Shown here: positions 36,101-48,748 of the stretch, one piece after another | Layout of the letters: every line of letters starts with the position of its first letter | Numbering within the stretch: position 1 is the stretch's first letter | Source: Acanthaster planci | Lineage: Eukaryota > Echinodermata > Asteroidea > Valvatida > Acanthasteridae | Direction of reading: 5' to 3' | Assembly: GCF_001949145.1 (NCBI RefSeq) | Contig: NW_019091409.1 | Location: forward strand, 1,011,768 to 1,075,767 | Length of the DNA: 64,000 nt | Program-made: the position numbers and the translations under genes | Notes under the pieces: generated by a model | Seen by the model: the letters and a program-made list of their open reading frames with translations, nothing else | Database searches by the model: none | Told to the model about the DNA's origin: nothing

Positions 36101-39100
36101 CTGAAAAAAACTATATTATTTGCAGAGTAGTCATGATATTAAGAAGGGGGTAAGGATCTATCCAGGGTGCTTGTTTTTCCCATAGAGGAAGGACACAGAA
36201 GGAGTTTGAACTGCCCGGGCTATGTCATCTAGCCAATTATCACTTTCTGGCGTGCGCAGTACGTCCATAGCCATAGCCATAGCCACAGCGAGTGTTTGCT
36301 ACACACCCTCTGTTTCATAACCACGAAACCCCTTTGTACCCTATGATCGCTGCCGCAATTTGTCAATGGTGATCTGCATCCTTAAAACTTTGTGTACTGA
36401 GGTATAGGAAATTGAATGCTTGCGCAGTTGCTTGCATTACGGCGTGTGCCCTAAATGTACATGTACAGTCACTGCCTTTAATGAACGCGTTCTTCTGGAG
36501 TTATTTTAGGAATGAATAGCCCGTTTGTTAACCCCTTCGCGCCAAGAAGCGGCTATAGCCCCTGTAGAAATTGAGATCCTCAGCCCACTTTTCAGCTATA
36601 ATTCCCTGCCCACGCTCGAGCCAACACAGTGAAAGAAGGCAAACCCTGGCTCTTGTATATATGGTAATTGGTCTTTGTGCGTAGCCCAGAAATGAAAAGA
36701 CCGAATATGCATCATAATCATCAGCTTCACAATAGTCCCCACTTTGAAAAGAGGCAACTGGAATGTGGAAAGGTGAGTAGAGCCACATTCCACCGAACAA
36801 TCAGCCTTTTCACCGTATAATTCAAAGCGTGCAGAGCACACAGAGCCACAAACCGAGAATTTGCAGTTTGGCAGGTGGCGTTCATTGCCAAGGGAGGATG
36901 GAATTCTTGGAGTCGGCTTTCGGAAAGAAATTCCCGTCTTCAAGGGGTTAACAAGATTTTGTGTTTTGTTTGAATCATTTGTATTATGGCATTTGTACAA
37001 AAGCGTATTTCAAGGGATTTCATGATCACTCCCTGAGATGAAATATCACAATTTGTTCCTTATGAATTTAGCTTTCCAGTTGTAGTCAACATTTTGTTGG
37101 CCAGTCTTAGCCAAATTTGTACCATGTCTTTGAGAACTGATTATTGGAGGGAGGAGAATAAAATTACAAACTTTGCATGGATAATGGACAGTGTATCAAA
37201 ATTTAAAAGTTTAATCACGATGGTAAAAGTAGGTCTAATATCAGGGATTTTTCTGTCTATTTTCTGGTCACAGCAATAATTTGTATTTAATTGCAAGCAA
37301 AACACTACAACTATTGCTAGGATATTACTGGCCCGCTTGTCCGGCTAAGCTGCAGGCAGTGATCAGGCATTTTTGGAATGTTTTGTATTATTTGTCTGAC
37401 CGGCGGCAATGCTCATCGAGCACTTTGAAGTGCCAGAGTTGCAACTCCTGTGTCCTTCCTCTCTGTTTTCCTTGAGATAACTAGAAAGTTACAGGCAAGA
37501 GTTTTACACATGTATCACCCACACTGCCATCGCAACAGTCACTCACCAGTTTTTCCCAGCCCCATGCCCTGCTTGTACCCCATCTTTTCCAGCAGGGCAA
37601 AGCCCTTGTTCTGACTAGACAAGGCGTTGCCCAAGCCCTTCAGTCGGTGCTCCTGCTCGCGCTCTTTGATAGGCTTGAACTTAGCCCGGTGCTGCTCATT
37701 GATGGTCCTGTGCTTGTCCTCTTGATGTTTCTTGAGGGCATGCTTGCCCCACAGCAGGCCTGGTGTGGTGGTCTTACTACTGGAAACATGCGATACATGT
37801 ATTATTCTGATTAAGGAGTTTTAAAAGTACACTGTAAATGTACAAGAATCGGGAAGACTTTTACTAGCCACCATGTCCCTCCAAATGTGAACAGGAAAAG
37901 AAAAACTCTGGGGAAGTGATCAATTCTCTGCAATCACAACAAGCAAATTAGACGGTACAAAAACACTCAGTTCTAGAACTACTTGAATTAAACACAGTAA
38001 AACTTGAATTGAATTGACTAGCATATAAGTACATATCAGAATTACAAATTTGTTGCCACTCGTTGTACAATTTCTGGTACAGTCTGGTAGAGAGGGGTTC
38101 TAAACCTAAATGTAAGGACCATGTAATATATAGGGGCTTTCATTTATACATTGTCATGTCAGTGCAACAAGGTCATGTCTCATGTACAACACAAATACCA
38201 GTTACGACTGTGTTACACTGACACAACGACATTCTGTCACGCAGTTGGTGGTGCTTGGAGGAACTTATATAAATGTTACACGAGAGAGTGAGCTCATGAA
38301 GCCTGACATCTGCAGGTACACCCATTCTGACATTATCACACAATGCAAGCACCACATGTAGTACATGTAACTTAAACCCATCACAGCTACACAGCGCGGC
38401 GCTTGTTGCATATTCTGCTGGTATCAGTTCAAAATTCCACAAAATTCCAACAAAATTCCACCCCCTGCCTCTGAAAATGGTTGAACCGACATGCAGACCT
38501 AGCTTGGCCATTAGTCCGAGTAACTTGGACCCTACAAATTACCTTTTTTAACATTTGGACATGGTCAGGCGATAGTAGGGTCCAAGTACATGTACCTTCC
38601 ATAGGCAATGCCCATTGTACAGTTTCAATATGATCACAGCCACCTGACATGGAGTGCTCAGGAATCAGTCGTCAGCGCGCATGTGCCGATACGGCATGCT
38701 TTTTGTGAATGGTCCGCTAGAGGCTGGTGCATTGTGACATCGTCTCCAGGACATTAACATACAGTTCAAATCACTCTATTTGAACATGATGGCGACATCG
38801 CACTCAACAAAACCGTTTCTGATTTAAAGGAGATACTTCTTTTTTCTTCTCAATTGTGACCAAACCTTATCATCATTATTGGAATCTCTGATTCTCACTT
38901 GATCCTAAGCCTGGCGCATTAAACAGTTTAAAGACCATTTTGGAGGTGAATTCAGACGATTTTGACCCAGGGTACGAGCTATTTTGAGTGAAATGAATTA
39001 ATGGAAGCAAAAGTATATGGAAGGTACTTGGACCCTACTAACTATCGCCCCACCATGTCCAAATGTTTAAAAAGCGATTGGTAGGGTGGGCCAAGTTACT

Positions 39101-39812
39101 CAGAATAGGTTAGGCCTACCTGCNNNNNNNNNNNNNNNNNNNNNNNNNNNNNNNNNNNNNNNNNNNNNNNNNNNNNNNNNNNNNNNNNNNNNNNNNNNNN
39201 NNNNNTTATTAGTCATGAGACAGTGGTAACATGTCCTAAAAAGTCAACTTTAGCAGGAAAAATATTGAAGCATTTAGGCCTAGCCTACTTAGAAAGAATT
39301 TTTCAGACCAGTCTTATATAAGCCTGGCCAAGCCAGGCACAGGCGCACACAGGGTCAGCAGGGCTGTTATGCCCCAACTATAGCATCAGTCCAAAATATA
39401 GTTAGGCCGTCCCAACTACATGTAGAGTGCCACAGTTGGGCCGGCCCAACTACGGCAGCGAGGTCCTGTGTGCATGATGTGCCCAGCATGTGCCAAAGTC
39501 ATTGTTTTAAAATGTCATGTCATCGGGCTAAATGAACAGATGAAGTGTCACATTTTAGATGAATTTTGTCAAGTGTGAGACACATTGACTTGGATAATGT
39601 TGAGACATTTCCCACAGACATGGGTCAACAATAGTTGGGCCAGCCCAACTGCAGCACTGCAGTTGGGACTTATGCGTCACAGGGCCCGTGTATCGAGAAA
39701 TGTCCACTCAATAACTAAGGATTGCCAACATTTTCATATTCATTGTGATGACTGCTCCATACCTTTCAACTACGAAAGAATCGGACATGTAGTCATCTTC
39801 TTCATCTGCCAT
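31513..39812 (-). CDS. GPATCH11: G-patch domain-containing protein 11
   Basis: There are seven coding exons on the minus strand: 39812-39763, 37779-37547, 35697-35656, 35086-34875, 34241-34134, 33163-33082 and 31568-31513 (TAG 31515-31513). Total is 783 bases, 260 residues, near the length of vertebrate GPATCH11. Order: acidic start MADEEDDYMSDSF; charged helix (about 30-65); G-patch from NKGFALLEKMGYKQGMGLGK (74-93) through GGGRSEPIPVEIKTG; a Gln/Arg/Glu-rich coiled stretch (about 110-180); EPWYWPKQPP; an acidic run; then YCIWCG with C234 and C237, followed by NCPG (C251) and H259, a likely metal site. All split codons resolve in frame. G-patch proteins usually activate DEAH-box RNA helicases in RNA processing; GPATCH11 (CCDC75) has also been linked to kinetochores and splicing (family knowledge). 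Introns 1, 2 and 5 contain transposable elements, and intron 1 contains the N gap. Confidence 0.96.
33374..33915 (+). mobile_element. piggyBac-like MITE, copy B
   Basis: It starts TTAA-CCACTCACTGCCGGG at 33374 and ends CCCGGCAGCAAGTGG-TTAC at 33915; the right TTAA has decayed to TTAC. It shares the interior with copies A and C in the same orientation and is about 50 bases shorter. It is inserted in the GPATCH11 intron between exons 34134-34241 and 33082-33163. Confidence 0.9.
36528..36951. mobile_element. Second TTAA-flanked MITE-like element
   Basis: The left end reads TTAACCCCTTCGCGCC at 36528 and the right end is AAGGGGTTAA ending at 36951, so TTAA plus CCCCTT is exactly inverted. CCC-starting termini and TTAA sites fit piggyBac-type elements. 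The interior does not resemble the 30371/33374/55367 family. It lies in the GPATCH11 intron between exons 37547-37779 and 35656-35697. Confidence 0.65.
38517..39104. mobile_element. Inverted-repeat element, arms about 85 bases, about 590 bases long
   Basis: The left arm at 38517-38600 (gagtaacttggaccctac ... tagggtccaagtac ... ccttcc) is the reverse complement of 39018-39104 (ggaaggtacttggaccctac ... ccaagttactc), including acatttggacatgg in the middle. Each arm is itself partly symmetrical, since both ends carry ACTTGGACCCTAC. It lies in GPATCH11 intron 1, ending about 20 bases before the N gap. Confidence 0.85.
39124..39205. other. Assembly gap (82 Ns)
   Basis: A run of N inside GPATCH11 intron 1. 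It lies next to a fold-back element at 38517-39104, which may have broken the assembly. No coding sequence of GPATCH11 is missing, since the exons on both sides join in phase. Confidence 0.99.
39380..39670. repeat. Short palindromes of AGTTGGGC/GCCCAACT
   Basis: AGTTGGGCCGGCCCAACT (39434-39451) is a perfect 18-base palindrome, and AGTTGGGCCAGCCCAACT at 39633-39650 is a one-base variant. Related half-copies lie near 39403 and 39660. All are within 450 bases of the GPATCH11 start codon, in its first intron. Confidence 0.75.
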
Positions 39813-42547
39813 CCTTTTTTTGTGCAGGGCCCACCTACATCACATGTACTCAGCTCGATGCACAGGCCTATGATCGATGCATATGAGACCTGTGAACCCC
39901 AGCAGGCGGCGCGGCACGTACGTACCACAACTAGCGCCCTCTGTTGGCTGTTGCTTTACCCTTTTTGTGTGAATTTATCCTGGCCGCATATGCATCATAT
40001 CAGTTTATTGCTCTGTAACTGAGGCACTGGTACAAGTTGTGGGGCGGGGAACCACAATTAGGGATTATGTACTTCGGGACCCTCAGTTTTTATCATTGTT
40101 ACAAAACAGGTCAGTACCAAAAAGAATGCAACCAAAGGCAATGTTTTCTTTATTATGCTCATCTTGTTATTTGTGAATTTAGACTTGTGAAGTGTGACAA
40201 AATCTGACTTTTTGACCGATTACCAACCATGTGAAAGTTATTCCTTCATGCATGTGTATTAACACCAACAATACTTACCACATGATTGATTGCCCTCAAA
40301 AATCTAAACCCAGTCCTCTGTCCACAAAATTAACCCTGCATCTATTTAACATGGTGTCACTATCTTCGGTCTAGGTGGGTCCAAAACTTAAAATTCTCCG
40401 TTCTATTATGGGCACAGGGTCTCCAAATACACAATCCCCCTAACTGGGCCCTCATCTTCTGGCAGGAGGGTGAAGTCAATACAGTCACAATTAAACTACT
40501 GACCAAGGCAGACTATTACCAGATATCTAATGGGGGGAGGGGGAAGGTATATACCTCAAGCAGACTGGCTTTGTCCTCATCCCCCTTAGTACAACCACAG
40601 TATCCTCTGGTCAGATCATCTATTCTTAGATGATCTGACATTGCTTCTGGAGGGATGGTAATAACTAATTTTTTTAAAATTCAAGTCTTAATATGTTGAA
40701 TAAGAAACAATGTTTTAATTTTTTCAGTGGTGATTTCTACACATTTTTAAAGAAATAATCATTACCACTTCAAAAAAGAACAGTGATAAGATTTATCATC
40801 AAGCACAATGGTGATGAAAAAGATGGTTCCGTTAGTGTATTTTGTTATAGAAAAGCAACATTTTGGTTCATAAAATATAAGAAGGAATTTTTTTTTCAAG
40901 ACGAACATTTGGAAAATTAAAGAGCTCAAAACAACAATTTGATGCATACTAAAAGTAAAATCCGACCCCCAGACTAATCTAATCTCCCGAGCATCAGGCT
41001 GTCATGACAGGGCCAAGTACTGAATAGCAAAAACAGATTTCTACTGATGTTTCTGTTGGGAAAACCATATCAATATCAAGAAATGTAAAGCTAGAATAAA
41101 ACTATGATAAGCTACTTAAGGATTTTCATTAGTTAAAAAATTCCTTTCTTGTTACATCATAAATGACTACCTAAAAGAAAAAAAGATGCCTCTTTGAATG
41201 TTTCAACAAATTTAGCTCAAGGTTTTTAACCAAGCAAAAAATAAAAGATCTGTAATCGCAACTTAAAATAGACTGTTATTTTTTAAGAAAATATGAGCAG
41301 TTACACAGCGAGCATACTGACACATTGGCTTTAACAATGCATTAAATGTATTGTTAACAATGCTTTCAACTGACAAGTCTCTGTCTTCTGTTGTCTGTCA
41401 TAACTCTGCTCAGAGCATTTTAAACAACAGCCAACAAAAACTTTTATTCAGTTGGATTCTAAGACTACTTTCTAATTGCTACAAAATTTACCCACCACAA
41501 TTTTGTCCCCTAACCTCTGAACTACAATTTATGTCCTCTGAAAATGAAATAAAGCAATAACCAGGAAGCGAAATATGAAGAGCCATCAAATTAGAAATCA
41601 CATCAGATGTGGTTTCATTTAGAGTGCAAATTTGATTCAAAAGGAATACATTAGATAAAACACTGTGAGGGTAGCTCAAACTTTCAAAATAAAAACCAAG
41701 AAATACCACACAATGTAATCATCCGGATGATACTTGGGTGCAACTCAGCACACTCCAGTTCACTCTAGAAACATGTTTCATAGCAGCTTGAACAGAATCA
41801 CAATTATACTGTAAAACATACGCCTTATGTTTAAACTTTGACTGTTAGCACAAGCAGATTTCAGTTCACAATGGTGAAAACCAATTCTAGTTAACGCACT
41901 TGTGCACTCAAACCTACGGTGGATTCTTGCCAGTTGACTAAAGGACAACAATAAAAATCTGTGAATACTGCCAAGCCAGTAATGTACAGTTAGATTTCAT
42001 CTTGTCAAGTATCAGTGTTGTGGTAGAGTTCTTTATAAGTACTCACAACCTCTCAAAACATAAGTCTGCACAAGCAGTCATTGGAACCCCAATCTCAATA
42101 TGAGTCACAATTACTCACAACTGTTTCTCAGGTCATAACACATCTTTGCAAGCAGTCATTAGCACCCTAGCCTCAATGTGAGTCACGAACCATGTCATAG
42201 CTGTAATATATTACCCATCCATTATAAGTGGAAACGTTGGTCATGACCAGTGAAACATACTGGTACTTGTGAAGTACACAACTACAACACTGTCGATTGA
42301 TTAATATCATTATGATATTGAATATATCCTTGCATATCTGATTCATTCATGCACACATTCTTCAAGCCCAAAGGATCACATATTACATATGGAATCATGA
42401 GCTTTCTGTCTCAATCACAGTATCACCAGCCCCATTGCTATTCCCAGCGTTGGTAGTATAGAATAGGTTCAGGCCACTCCCTTCACTACAGCATGCACCA
42501 TTTTTCTGTAAAGGCAGGAGAATGAGTTGAGTTAGGCACATCGCTCA
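39813..42547. other. Intergenic region between GPATCH11 start and FKBP3 stop
   Basis: About 2.7 kb. It must contain the GPATCH11 promoter (right of 39812) and the FKBP3 3' untranslated region (left of 42548). It is AT-rich from about 40640 to 41700. I see no clear TATA box, CpG-island-like block or further exon. Confidence 0.55.
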
Positions 42548-45500
42548 TCAGTCGATGCCGATCAGCTCCACCTCAAAGATCAGAGTAGCGTTGGGTGGTA
42601 TCCTGTGAGAAACTCAGTTAAGGGAACAGCCAGTTATAACCAGCCAAGTCTGCAAATGACATCATGCAAGTTGATCAAGAAGCGAGTCGTATTATGGTTC
42701 CAGTGGGCTTCAATGTGCAAACATTGCCGTAACATGTGAATGTATACCACCATTTCTATTCTATATTTACAATGGTCCAGCAGCCAATTTCACAAAACTT
42801 TCACATTTTATTGCGTAAGTTGTGCAACAAATTAAGACCGATTTCTTGAAACTTACGCACTGCATAAGTCTGTGACTTACACAACAACTTATGGCATAAC
42901 TTACACAGTCATTTTAGGTGGTGTCAGTTGCGACAAACGAAACAAAAATGAACCATTCAACAAGCTTATCGTGTTCAGTTAAGCCCTATCATTGCTAAAC
43001 TTAACAACATGTTATTAAAACGTGGCACAGCTATGCGACTCTCCGTGAAAATGAACGCAAGTATATTGTGCAGCTACGGCCTAAATTTGTGGCATAAGGC
43101 TTACGCATGGTCCTTGGTTATGCCACGTTTTGTGAAATCGGCTGCAAGTTCCTTTGTCATTTAACAACTACTTCCAGTAGCAAACAACATATATACCATG
43201 TACCTAATTTTAAACACACTTGTTAGAAAATGACTAGTTATGGTTCTATACAGCAGTGTTTTGCAAGATTTGAGTTCAGCATGTACATGTAGACAGGCAG
43301 AATAAGAGTGATTTATAAAAAGAGAGCCATGGAGCGGTTACCAAGGAGACAAGAAGTTACCAAGAAGACACATTTTTGGCAGCTCATCGATGACTCAAGA
43401 AATTACAATGAGAACCGAATTCATTTAAATTCATTTCATTTGATCTCAATTTGTTCCTCAAAAGATGAATGAAATCTCTACTGGTGTCATCCGCAAAAAT
43501 TCTTGTAAAAGTTCTGTTCAAGTAAGTCCAAAGGTGCTCATCAAGTACAGTGGTACACAGGAAAAGCTGGAGCCAATCAGCACTGGTCTTTGTAATTGAT
43601 GCAGTAACAAAAATGAGACAGGTCAATGTTTACAAAATGTCTCGGGTAAAAGGATACTTTGACTCTGGCTTTCCTTTCTTTCCATACGCCCAGTCAGGCT
43701 GAATGGTAAGCTCCGCCTTCTCATTCAAGGACATAGTCAAAACTCCCTCATCCCACTGAAAGGAGAGGGAACAGATGCAACAGATTAACAAAGAAAGAAA
43801 AGAAAGGAAACGATGGTTGGAGGGGGGGCATTTATTTTAAAGTGCATAAGAAAAGATATATCACAGACTGCTTCAACCTTCCTTCCATCGGGGACGAAAT
43901 GAGGAATGATCCCCCATCAGTCAAAACCAATCGCGTGACTATTTTCTGCCTGTTAGGAATTGAACACCTGTATGTCAGAGTGACTGGTTTTTACATATGC
44001 AGCAAGGTATGAGACGGAGAGAACCCCCCTGCTTTGTGTTGGTCATTGTCTCGCAGGAATCTGGGGAATTCCTCTCAGACATCTTGGGGGGATGTGTTAA
44101 GTAACAATAGTCTGGAATGTGTATAGGGATCGGACATGTTGGGGGGGTACCCCTCGGTCTCATTTCTTGCTGGGTATAGGTTTTTACTGTTACTTCACAG
44201 TGCATGGAGTGTTTTTTGACTGTTCAAACAAGCTTCTCAGTGGTCAGCTATCCAGAGGTGGTAATCAGTTAATTAAAAAATGACCATGACAAAGTGACTT
44301 CAAAAACCTTGCAACTTTATGTGAGCTTTTGACAAGATGTTTGACCAAAAATGCTGTTTCTGTCAAACATGCTTTTAACTTGGGGGCACTTACACCTCGA
44401 ATGACCTGGCCAGTTCCCACCTTGAACTTAAGAGGTGTGGCAGCTTTCTTTTTCTTGCCTTTGAGAGAAGGAAGATCAGAAAAAGAAATAGGGAGAATTT
44501 TTCCTTTGAACAAATGATGTCATGTCATGTTTGTTGGCAATCATCATGTGTCTCCATTGCCTGGAGGATTTCCAGTCAACACATCTAAATTTTGCAGGCA
44601 TCTCACGTTTTAAGGACCAATATGTGATCTGCTGTATGACATTTGGAGTTGATTACCAGACCATGTAAAGACAGACATTAGTTTGAAACAAGCTTCATTC
44701 AGGATGTTTTGACCTAAATGGGGCATTTGTTAGAAACACAAAAGTTCAAAGTTTAGACAAAAAGGAACATGATGTGTGCTGAAGTCTCAAAAATCAGCTG
44801 TTCCTAAACATAAATAACATGAAAGACCCATACAACAAAACTTTAAAGTGCCACTTTAAAAATGTTGGTGATGTTAACAAACGTTGCCTGTAACACGTTT
44901 TTGCACATAAAATCACTAAGTCACCGCTTATGAATAAACATGCAGTACAACACTGCCATACCAATCACTGCCATACCAATCACTGCCATACCAATCACTG
45001 CTATACCAATCACTGCTATACTGAACATTTGAGTATACTAAGCATTCCCCTTGACTTCCCAATTTTTTCCTGAAGATTGTAAATTTACTTCAAACATAAG
45101 AAATATGGTGGGAACTGATGATAATGACTCAAGACCTAAGAAACGAAGGAGTACCAGCCAACACGTGACTTGGTCAATATCGTTCATGGGTACATGTACA
45201 TGAAATGCAGGGGCCATGGAAAACAATTGCCAAGTATGTGCAACTTGGCCAACTCTTATGCAGAAAATCTTGCTACACATTATTGCTATAAAGGGCATGG
45301 ATATTTTTACCTCAAAAAGATCCATCAAGTACATGTCCAGACAAGCTGTTGTGACTTAGCTCGCACAAGTCCTCATTAAATATTCTGCCATTATTAATTG
45401 TTTTCAAGAAAAACTTGTGTGTGCCGACATTTCTTAAGTTGCCGACTTCAGACATGTACCACTATGGCCCCAGTGCTATAAAATTGTTCCTGGTCCATCT

Positions 45501-48500
45501 TTTATAAGTAACACTTCTTTCAGAAACATACACACCCAGAAAAGAAAATGCCCACATTTTGGTGTATTTCAAACTTGTTTTGGCGGCATTTAAATCAGAG
45601 ATTTTGGCCAGAAATTTTCATGTATACACATTCATGAGACAGACCACCATAGATGCACCCCACCGACAATCACTGTGTAGTGCAGAAATACTGTACAACG
45701 TCTATGCCAATAAAAATCGAGGCTCTGAACCAAAAACAAGACTGACACAGATCTTCAAGCTTCTCACACATTCAATGGCTAGCAGTTTAGATTTCTGATT
45801 AGCTGAGATTTTCCCTCATGTACCTGTCGTGATGTTGGTATCAAATACCGTGCCATCAGTCAATTTGCCTGTGTACCACACAGAGGCATAGTCTCCCTTT
45901 TTAGGGAAGGTGCTCTTGTCTCCTTGCTTCACTATCTTCTTGGTAAAGTGAGGCACCTCAGCAACCTGTGGTATGCAGAAGCCCAGAATACAAATAAACA
46001 TTCATCCGTTTGATACTACTTATGTTAATTCAAAAGATTATTGACACAAAAGATACAAACATTCCTTGAAAGGAATCAGAACCTGTTCAAACCTCCCTGT
46101 CTCAAGTTTTGCAACTTTAAACACAGAATGAGCATTTTTACCCCAACCCTCCTGAACTAATACAGATACATGCACACCAGGTAGAGCCTGGCCCTTCATG
46201 CAGGGATTGATGATCCTTGGAAGTTTGAGCACAAAGAAAATACTCTCAAGAGATTTTGGAAAGCCCCTTAAGGGGCAAATCAGACATGACCGGTGGCTGG
46301 TGTTCATGACTGAGCAACAGGTGCTGTTTAGCTTCATACCTTTTCCTCTTTGGGCTTGGGCTTGACATGGACCTCTGCCGTCTTTTTGGTGACTTCCTCT
46401 AGTTCTTCTTCATCGTCGCCTGGTCCTTTAAAAGCCTGACGGACAGAGATCACAACCAAAGAGGTACAACAAACCAGAAGGCATCCATCCATCAAAGTGC
46501 CCAGTGCATTCTGGGTTTGAGTATACCTTTTGTTACCTCATTCACTACTGCTCTGTGTATGATCTGTCTAAATCTGGGGTAGCTTTGCGACTCACTCACA
46601 TCAGTGATATTCCTGGCAGGTATCAACAGTTTTGTACCACTGGCATTCAACCTGATATAAATTTGACCATTTTTCAAATGAACAGAGTAAATCAGAGGTA
46701 TGGCTTTTAAGTGCCAAATCCAACTGACAGTAAACTGTGCTGGTTCACTAGTAGTTGTGGCTCATATGGATCATAAACTGGAACACAAGTTCTTAGGACA
46801 CACAGCACTGGATCAGCAAGTTTTATGCTGTCAGCCAGGGAGAAAGGAGAATTGCTAACAATGAAACTGCTTTCTAACCTCTGCTGATGCCAACTTAAAT
46901 GGCAACAAAATCAAATTTTCTGATTTTCCATTTCGTCCTCTTTTATTCTACTGGTGGAACTCATTAAGAAAAATACAAATTTGCTACACAAATACGAGTA
47001 GGTATCTAGAGCAGGTAGGCAGCAAGCTGGAAAATTTCAACAGATTAAATTGCCTCACTTCCGGAACTAGGATTTTATTGGTTAGAACTACTAAAGAGGC
47101 GGGATTTACCTTTTTTTCAAACAAGTCCTTGTAGGCTTTAACAAACTGATCCTTGTTGCACGTTTTAACTACATGCTTCAGAGCTCCCAGCATCTTGTGG
47201 TCCCTCAGGAACTGCAACAAATAAGATAAACAGTCTCATTTATACATGTACGTCAATCAGTTGGGGACAGGGAAACATGTCCCCCTCCCTTACTTTTCCC
47301 CTGATACCAAATTTTGAAAAAGAAATACTGTCCAAAAATAAAATGAATCTTGTAGTGTATGCGTACAAAATATGCTGAAAACAAACTGGTTAAAGTGATC
47401 AGAGATTGTCTCGGATGGCACCAAAGCCCTTAAGTAGGCCCTGGACTCACACCAGTAGGGCCTCCCGCCCTGTACTCACATTAGTTCTGATCAAGGCTAT
47501 GTCCCCCTCCCCCCTTCATTTGAGGAACAACTGACACCCTCGCATCTACCGTATGCACTTAATATTTCCACATAAATTTTAAGTGTCTACTTAATATAAT
47601 TGAATTATACTGGCAGCATCATCATCCTTCAGTTGATCAAGGGAAATTTAGGCTTACCAAGAATGGACTGGTAACGTGAGTTGTCTGAATAGCTTGAAAC
47701 CTTGCACCATGCTTGTACAAGCAAGAAAAATAAAGGCAGCACTTGGAGATTCCAAGACGGTGAGATTTGTGTAAGAATATTTTTTAAAGTCTCTTATTCC
47801 ATTCCCACACAACTGGGGAATGAGAGTACCCGGTAACTGTACATCCTTATTATGGCCAGCTGACGAGTCACATCTCAAATTTGCCCACTGCACAAAGTAA
47901 AATATCCACCTTTTTAGCATTCCACTCTGCAGCCCAGTTAGATTTCATGTGTCAAACCAAGTTACAATGTACATTAGCTTACCCTTGACAAGTGGAGAAG
48001 CTGGTAGAAGATTCTGGAGGTATTTAGTCAAGTCTTTGTCATAATTTTGAACTCAGGTCTTCAGAGGGCAACATCCCAACCCACAGCCCTACCAGGCTAC
48101 CACCAGCCCAGCTAGCAACTCCAACTCCCTCATCACTCCAGTAACCAGTGACCCAAGCTAGTCACTTCACACTCTACTTTGAAATTTGAGAACTCAAAGT
48201 AGATTTCTGCAGTAACCCAACCATATCAACTAACTATTGAACACTTGCACAGCCTGTACACTGTAAGCCTACTTCAAGATACATGTACATGTATATATAC
48301 CATTAGGCATATAAAGCTATATTCTCCTGGTGGATGAGCATCATACGCATGAAGCCTGTGTGTGGTAGGCCTAGATTCATGGAGATTTTTTTAATTGAGG
48401 GAAAAAGTCCGAGATCCATTTGTTGCAGACTGGTCTGATTCCTATTTTACTCCCATTGAAATGTGCATGGTTGTATTAGAGAATTGAGCTCCATACATGA

Positions 48501-48748
48501 ACGCGTTGATGCATGTACATTACTACTAAGTACTATATGCCTCCCTAAATTCTGTAAATATTTTAGGTCTAATATCACAACTGGTAAAGCCAAAAACATA
48601 CATTAAACTCCAAGCACTAACAGACAAATAAACTCACCCTTTTTGATGCATGTTCTTGCAGAAATGTTGCGATAGCCTTCTTGCCAATGTCGTCGGAGAC
48701 AATCTCTTCGTCCGTCCAAGGACGGGTTACCTCATTTTCAGCAGCCAT
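42548..48748 (-). CDS. FKBP3: FK506-binding protein 3 (FKBP25), nuclear peptidyl-prolyl isomerase
   Basis: There are seven coding exons on the minus strand: 48748-48638, 47211-47110, 46435-46340, 45965-45824, 44458-44394, 43755-43658 and 42602-42548 (TGA 42550-42548). Total is 669 bases, 222 residues, against 224 in human FKBP3. Residues 1-71 match the N-terminal helical bundle (PWTDEEIVSDDIGKKAIATF, then FLRDHKMLGALKHVVKT). An acidic/lysine linker follows (72-103), then the FKBP fold from about 108. The drug-pocket residues of FKBPs are visible: Tyr in VWYTG, Phe-Asp in TVFDTN, Phe in LKFKVG, Val-Ile and Trp in QVIRGWDE, Tyr in WAYGKKG, Phe in IFEVELIGID. The lysine loop GKKKK, typical of FKBP25, is present. 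FKBP25 is a nuclear cis-trans prolyl isomerase that binds nucleic acid and chromatin partners (family knowledge). All phases close exactly. Confidence 0.97.
42780..43145. mobile_element. MITE with inverted termini GCAGCCRATTTCACAAAAC
   Basis: The left end gcagccaatttcacaaaact at 42780 and the right end gttttgtgaaatcggctgc at 43145 are inverted with one mismatch over 19 bases. The interior carries several copies of TTACGCA/TGCGTAA and CTTACACA blocks that pair across the element. It is about 366 bases and lies in the last FKBP3 intron. I see no clear target-site duplication. Confidence 0.85.
44951..45021. repeat. 15-bp tandem repeat, nearly five copies
   Basis: The unit is CACTGCCATACCAAT, with the last two copies reading CACTGCTATA. 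It is located in the FKBP3 intron between exons 45824-45965 and 44394-44458. Confidence 0.95.

Noticed and set aside
39585-40022. Plus-strand open frame of 145 codons
   Set aside because: It overlaps the GPATCH11 first coding exon in antisense and has no recognisable domain.
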